A DNA stretch of 16,708 bases from Marivivens sp. (GTDB taxonomy: Bacteria > Pseudomonadota > Alphaproteobacteria > Rhodobacterales > Rhodobacteraceae). Of this stretch, positions 14,279-16,708 are shown piece after piece. Made by a program: the position numbers and the translations under genes. Positions within the stretch are counted from its first letter, which is position 1. Every line of letters starts with the position of its first letter. Under the pieces are notes generated by a model. That model had not been told where the DNA came from, made no database searches, and worked only from the letters and a program-made list of their open reading frames with translations. The DNA lies in contig JAHEBR010000025.1 of assembly GCA_024642185.1 (NCBI GenBank), positions 1 through 16,708 on the forward strand. Reading direction: 5' to 3'.

Positions 14279-14454
14279 CCGAGGTTCTGCTTGTTCTTCT
14301 GGTGTTTGTCGTGGCGGCGGTGGGTTTGGGTCTTGGCCTTCTGATCGGTCGCGGCCCGGTGAAAACAAGCTGTGGCGCGGCGGCTTGTTTGGGCCGCGGT
14401 GCATGTGAAGTCTGCCCGCGACGGTTGGCATCGAGAGAAGGTGATCAGTCATGA
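14275..14454 (+). CDS. nqrM: NqrM, small membrane protein for NQR maturation (DUF539)
   Basis: A 59-residue protein with one N-terminal hydrophobic helix (3-24) followed by a Cys-rich tail: Cys33, Cys38, Cys44 and Cys47 in TSCGAAACLGRGACEVC. NqrM is known to be needed to assemble the Fe-S site of NqrD/NqrE, and the KxSCG sequence with Cys33 is its hallmark. The position directly after apbE is the usual one. The frame is fixed by ATGA overlaps on both sides. Its presence supports a working intramembrane cluster in this divergent complex. Confidence 0.88.
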   Translation: MTEVLLVLLVFVVAAVGLGLGLLIGRGPVKTSCGAAACLGRGACEVCPRRLASREGDQS

Positions 14455-14843
14455 GCAGTGCAACGGTCGAAAGCATCATGCGCAAGGACTATCCGGAGCT
14501 GACACCGCAGATGCCGATCCGAACCGCTGTCGCCAGGCTCGTGTCGAGCGATTTCTCGGCCCTTCCCGTTGTCGAAGACGATGGCGCAATCGTCGGGATC
14601 CTAAGCCAGAAAGACTGCTTCCGCCCCGCGCTTCATGCCAGCTACTATCAGGAATGGACGGGTTGTGTAGCTGACCATATGTCTGCGGCGGCGATCACAA
14701 TTGAACGAACCGAAGACGCCTTTTTCGCGGCCGAGATGTTCCTGACCCACCCCTTTCGGATCCTGCCGGTGATGGATGGAGCACGCGCCATCGGAATTCT
14801 CATGAGATCCGATGTCCTCGCGCATCTTGCCCGAAACGGCTGA
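14451..14843 (+). CDS. CBS-pair domain protein, translationally coupled to nqrM
   Basis: A 130-residue soluble protein made of two CBS motifs: about 5-58, with VSSDFSALPVVEDDGAIVGILSQKD, and about 74-126, with FLTHPFRILPVMDGARAIGILMRSDVL. CBS pairs bind adenine nucleotides or similar ligands and commonly act as energy sensors. There is no other domain and no membrane segment. The start overlaps the nqrM stop by four bases, making it the last gene of the nqr operon. A role in sensing the nucleotide state and adjusting the complex is inference. It is not part of the canonical nqr operon. Confidence 0.88.
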   Translation: MSSATVESIMRKDYPELTPQMPIRTAVARLVSSDFSALPVVEDDGAIVGILSQKDCFRPALHASYYQEWTGCVADHMSAAAITIERTEDAFFAAEMFLTHPFRILPVMDGARAIGILMRSDVLAHLARNG

Positions 14844-14993
14844 GGAAGTGGGGTCTTCTCGAGGTCAGTCAATGTGCGAAAGACTCGGTCACGGCAGCCA
14901 GAAACCACGTGCGATATCTGATCGTCGATGCAATTCTTGAGTAGGGGCGACCAGCCCCGTCATTTGATTTGAACCATTCGAGGAACGGTAGTC

Positions 14994-15356
14994 ATGACAC
15001 AGTCCGCCGATATCCAGGCAATTACCGAACTGGCCGAAACCTATGCAAAGGCAATGTGCTCGGGCGACAGGCCTTCGCTCGAACGGGTGTTCGATGAGCG
15101 TTCATGTGAGGTCGGGCACTTTGAGGGCTCTCTGCTTTGGAGCTCGAGAGAAGACTTCATCAAGATGTGCGAAGCCGAAGCCGATCCCTCGGGCGAGGCC
15201 TGGTGTGAGATCAGGAACATATCAATCCACGGCGATATTGCGGTTGTGCATCTAGAGGACCGCTGGGCCGGGATGAAATTTGACACGATCCTGACGGTGA
15301 TCAAACACGATGGTGTTTGGCGCGTTGTGGCCAAGCTTTACCGCATCCAGAACTGA
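14994..15356 (+). CDS. NTF2-like / putative lumazine-binding-type small protein
   Basis: A 120-residue cytoplasmic protein with the alpha+beta layout of the NTF2-like superfamily, closest by eye to the putative lumazine-binding (SnoaL-like) group. It has an N-terminal helix with ITELAETYAKAMCSGD, then strands ISIHGDIAVVHLEDRWAG and FDTILTVIKHDGVWRVVAKLYR at the C-terminus. Families of this kind include isomerases, dehydratases and proteins of unknown role; no specific function is visible. The start has GAGGAACG about 8-10 bases upstream. It is separated by 150 bases from the CBS gene, with a small GC hairpin at 14944-14958, so it is probably a separate unit. Confidence 0.8.
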   Translation: MTQSADIQAITELAETYAKAMCSGDRPSLERVFDERSCEVGHFEGSLLWSSREDFIKMCEAEADPSGEAWCEIRNISIHGDIAVVHLEDRWAGMKFDTILTVIKHDGVWRVVAKLYRIQN

Positions 15357-15448
15357 GCGCCACTCGAGCCGTAGACCAGCCTTGGCGGCTTCAGACAACG
15401 TCTGCCATCCGGTGTGCGAGAGTCGTGGTTCGCGCGGCCAAGCTTGAG

Positions 15449-15808
15449 CTAGCCGATGATCACATAGAACTTGAGCATCGGCCCTGGCTGGGTCCAGGTG
15501 CATTTGAAGCCCTTTGGGACAAAGAAGCAGTCGCCCTTGCGATAGGTTTCCTTGAACCCCTCGCCCTCGATCGTGACCTCGCCCTCGAGCACAACCATAA
15601 ATTCGTCGGCCGGATAGCCGTCATACCGCTCTGAGTAGGCCGTGCAGCGCCAGATCCCTGTCTTGAGCCGCCCGTCGGGCCGTTCGAAATAAGTGTGATC
15701 CAAACCGAACGGGATGCCTTCCAGCAACTCGGCATGTTCTAGCGGCTGATTGGGTTGGGCCATCCAACCCTCGGGGCCGGTTGGAGAAAGACGAACGGGA
15801 AGCGACAA
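15449..15808 (-). CDS. Cupin-domain protein (DUF861/EutQ-like)
   Basis: A 119-residue single-cupin protein. The beta-barrel core reads YPADEFMVVLEGEVTIEGEG (65-84) followed by YRKGDCFFVPKGFKCTW (89-105), as in DUF861-type cupins. The two His of classical metal cupins are missing at the first motif, so metal binding is uncertain. The start is TTG at 15808, with AAGGAT seven bases upstream and an N-terminus (SLPVRLSPTGPEGWM) that looks like related proteins. An ATG at 15898 would add 30 residues with no ribosome site, and an ATG at 15763 is a shorter alternative. It converges on the NTF2-like gene. Function is unknown. Confidence 0.82.
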   Translation of the reverse strand: MSLPVRLSPTGPEGWMAQPNQPLEHAELLEGIPFGLDHTYFERPDGRLKTGIWRCTAYSERYDGYPADEFMVVLEGEVTIEGEGFKETYRKGDCFFVPKGFKCTWTQPGPMLKFYVIIG

Positions 15809-15924
15809 GGCGAATATCCTTAAGAGATGCCCGAGCAGAATTTCAGGAAATCGAGATCCGCACAACTGGTGACAAGCGTCGAGCCTTGATGCGGCCATGC
15901 TCCACTGTCAGCAATTTCGGAGAA

Positions 15925-16011
15925 TGGTGCCCAGGAGAGGACTCGAACCTCCACGACCGTTAAGTCACTGGTACCTGAAACCAGCGCGTCTACCAATTCC
16001 GCCACCTGGGC
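15925..16011 (-). tRNA. tRNA-Leu(CAG), CCA encoded
   Basis: On the minus strand, GCCCAGG pairs with CCTGGGC to form the acceptor stem, followed by discriminator A and an encoded CCA. The anticodon arm is CTGGT-TTCAGGT-ACCAG, so the anticodon is CAG, reading CUG. The T arm contains GGTTCGAGTCC, and a long type II variable arm (TGACTTAACGGTCGT) is as expected for leucine. All stems close without obvious mismatches. Confidence 0.97.
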
Positions 16012-16028
16012 AGGTGTCGTGAGAGCGG

Positions 16029-16057
16029 CGTTTAAGGGGGCTTCGCGAGACTGTCAA
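16029..16057 (-). promoter_or_regulatory. Sigma-70-type promoter of the tRNA-Leu gene
   Basis: On the minus strand a perfect -35 TTGACA (16057-16052) is followed after 16-17 bases by TTAAAC/TAAACG (16035-16029) as a weak -10. A start near 16023 would give a leader of about 12 bases before the tRNA 5' end, typical of tRNA genes. Confidence 0.6.
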
Positions 16058-16165
16058 CGCGATTCCTTGTGGGTCAATGCTTTGTCTGTGCGGGCGGGGG
16101 AAATGCGCCTTGTCTGGCAGGGGCGCGAGGGGTAAACCCGAGGCCATATTGATCGTGAGGCGACT

Positions 16166-16708
16166 ATGTCCAAGCTTGTTACCATCTTCGGCGGATCCGG
16201 TTTTCTGGGGCGCTATATTGCGCGTCGTATGGCGAAAGAGGGCTGGCGCGTGCGCGTGGCGGTTCGTAACCCGAACGAGGCGCTCTTTGTAAAACCCTCT
16301 GGCGTGGTCGGTCAGGTCGAGCCGGTGTTCTGCAACATCCGCGACGATGCCTCTGTGGCTGCGGCGATGCAGGGGGCAGACGCGGCGGTGAACTGTGTGG
16401 GCACCTTCAGCAAGGGCGGGCGCAACAATTTCGCTGCCGTTCAGGCCGAAGGCGCAACCCGTATCGCCCGGATCGCTGCGGAACAGGGTATTGGCCTGCT
16501 CGTGCACATCTCGTCGATTGGCGCGGATGCCGGGGCGGAAAGCGACTATAGCAAGACCAAGGCCGCGGGCGAGGCTGGCGTTCTGGCGCATTTCCCAAAG
16601 GCGATGATCCTCCGCCCGTCGGTGATCTTCGGGATTGAGGATAATTTCTTCAACCGCTTCGCCACCATGGCGATCTGGAGTGGGCCGGTTCTTCCGATCG
16701 TCGGCGCC
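16166..16708 (+). CDS. NDUFA9-like NAD(P)-binding protein, complex I-associated family (partial, C-terminus outside window)
   Basis: The frame is open from ATG 16166 to the right edge (181 codons). The N-terminus is a Rossmann fold with TIFGGSGFLGRYIARR (GGSGFLG, 9-15), and the atypical short-chain dehydrogenase signature is at HISSIGADAGAESDYSKTKA (Tyr128, Lys132). LRPSVIFG (149-156) is also typical. The sequence resembles the NDUFA9-like NAD-dependent epimerase group found in alphaproteobacteria; some members associate with NADH dehydrogenase. The ribosome site GTGAGG is a few bases upstream. It is divergent from the tRNA gene. Confidence 0.9.
   Translation, partial: MSKLVTIFGGSGFLGRYIARRMAKEGWRVRVAVRNPNEALFVKPSGVVGQVEPVFCNIRDDASVAAAMQGADAAVNCVGTFSKGGRNNFAAVQAEGATRIARIAAEQGIGLLVHISSIGADAGAESDYSKTKAAGEAGVLAHFPKAMILRPSVIFGIEDNFFNRFATMAIWSGPVLPIVGA

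Noticed and set aside
7960..14454. The cluster being an Rnf complex
   Set aside because: Subunit A has no ferredoxin-type clusters as in RnfC. NqrF with 2Fe-2S, FAD and NADH domains is present, NqrM is present, there is no RnfB, and the order is A-B-C-D-E-F.
15357..15448. A terminator or small gene between the convergent NTF2-like and cupin genes
   Set aside because: No stable stem with a T run and no convincing short frame with a ribosome site was seen.
15809..15898. Extension of the cupin gene to ATG 15898
   Set aside because: There is no ribosome site there, the added residues look non-conserved, and TTG 15808 has AAGGAT at good spacing.
1..16708. CRISPR arrays, transposons, integrases, attachment sites or phage genes
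   Set aside because: I saw no regularly spaced repeats, transposase or integrase motifs, or flanking target duplications. The tRNA-Leu 3' end has no repeated copy noticed elsewhere in the window.

Overview
The window is GC-rich, single-copy-looking chromosomal DNA from an alphaproteobacterium, most likely a member of the Rhodobacterales. This is inferred from the monomeric isocitrate dehydrogenase, the tRNA-Leu next to a NDUFA9-type dehydratase/reductase gene, and the many four-base ATGA gene overlaps. I see no insertion sequence, integrase, CRISPR array or phage gene. Both edges cut genes: icd on the left and the NDUFA9-like gene on the right.

Region 1 (1-2332, minus strand) holds the N-terminal 500 codons of monomeric NADP-isocitrate dehydrogenase. 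Upstream of it lies a fumarylacetoacetate-hydrolase (FAH) family gene that ends in a strong hairpin terminator with a UUCG loop. Region 2 (2333-6633) is a catabolic/uptake module. An AT-rich divergent control region carries several ACCAAT/ATTGGT half-sites. A GntR/FadR-type regulator is followed by a NitT/TauT-type ABC importer: binding protein, an internal terminator, permease, ATPase, and a second, different permease. The FAH enzyme, regulator and importer look like one unit for importing and hydrolysing a small organic acid. The substrate cannot be read from the sequence.

Region 3 (6692-14843) is the most interesting. Nine tightly coupled plus-strand genes, nqrABCDEF-apbE-nqrM-CBS, encode a divergent Na+-translocating NADH:quinone reductase-like complex with its flavin-transferase and Fe-S maturation factor. 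Divergent from nqrA, 92 bases away, is a gene for an exported pentaheme c-type cytochrome with an EF-hand-like loop. NqrD, NqrE, NqrF and NqrC keep their cofactor residues: four Cys for the shared intramembrane [2Fe-2S], the 2Fe-2S/FAD/NAD sites, and the TGAT site for covalent FMN. NqrB is only 260 residues and has lost the S/T-G-A-T site that normally carries its covalent FMN. A simple reading is that electrons arriving at periplasmic FMN on NqrC are exchanged with the pentaheme cytochrome, instead of or besides flowing through NqrB flavins to quinone. An FNR/CRP-type palindrome in the shared promoter points to control by oxygen or nitrogen oxides.

Region 4 (14844-16708) is ordinary: an NTF2-like protein, a cupin protein on the minus strand, tRNA-Leu(CAG) on the minus strand with a recognisable promoter, and the start of the NDUFA9-like gene. 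No stretch longer than 300 bases lacks a gene; the largest gap is about 177 bases at 2333-2510.
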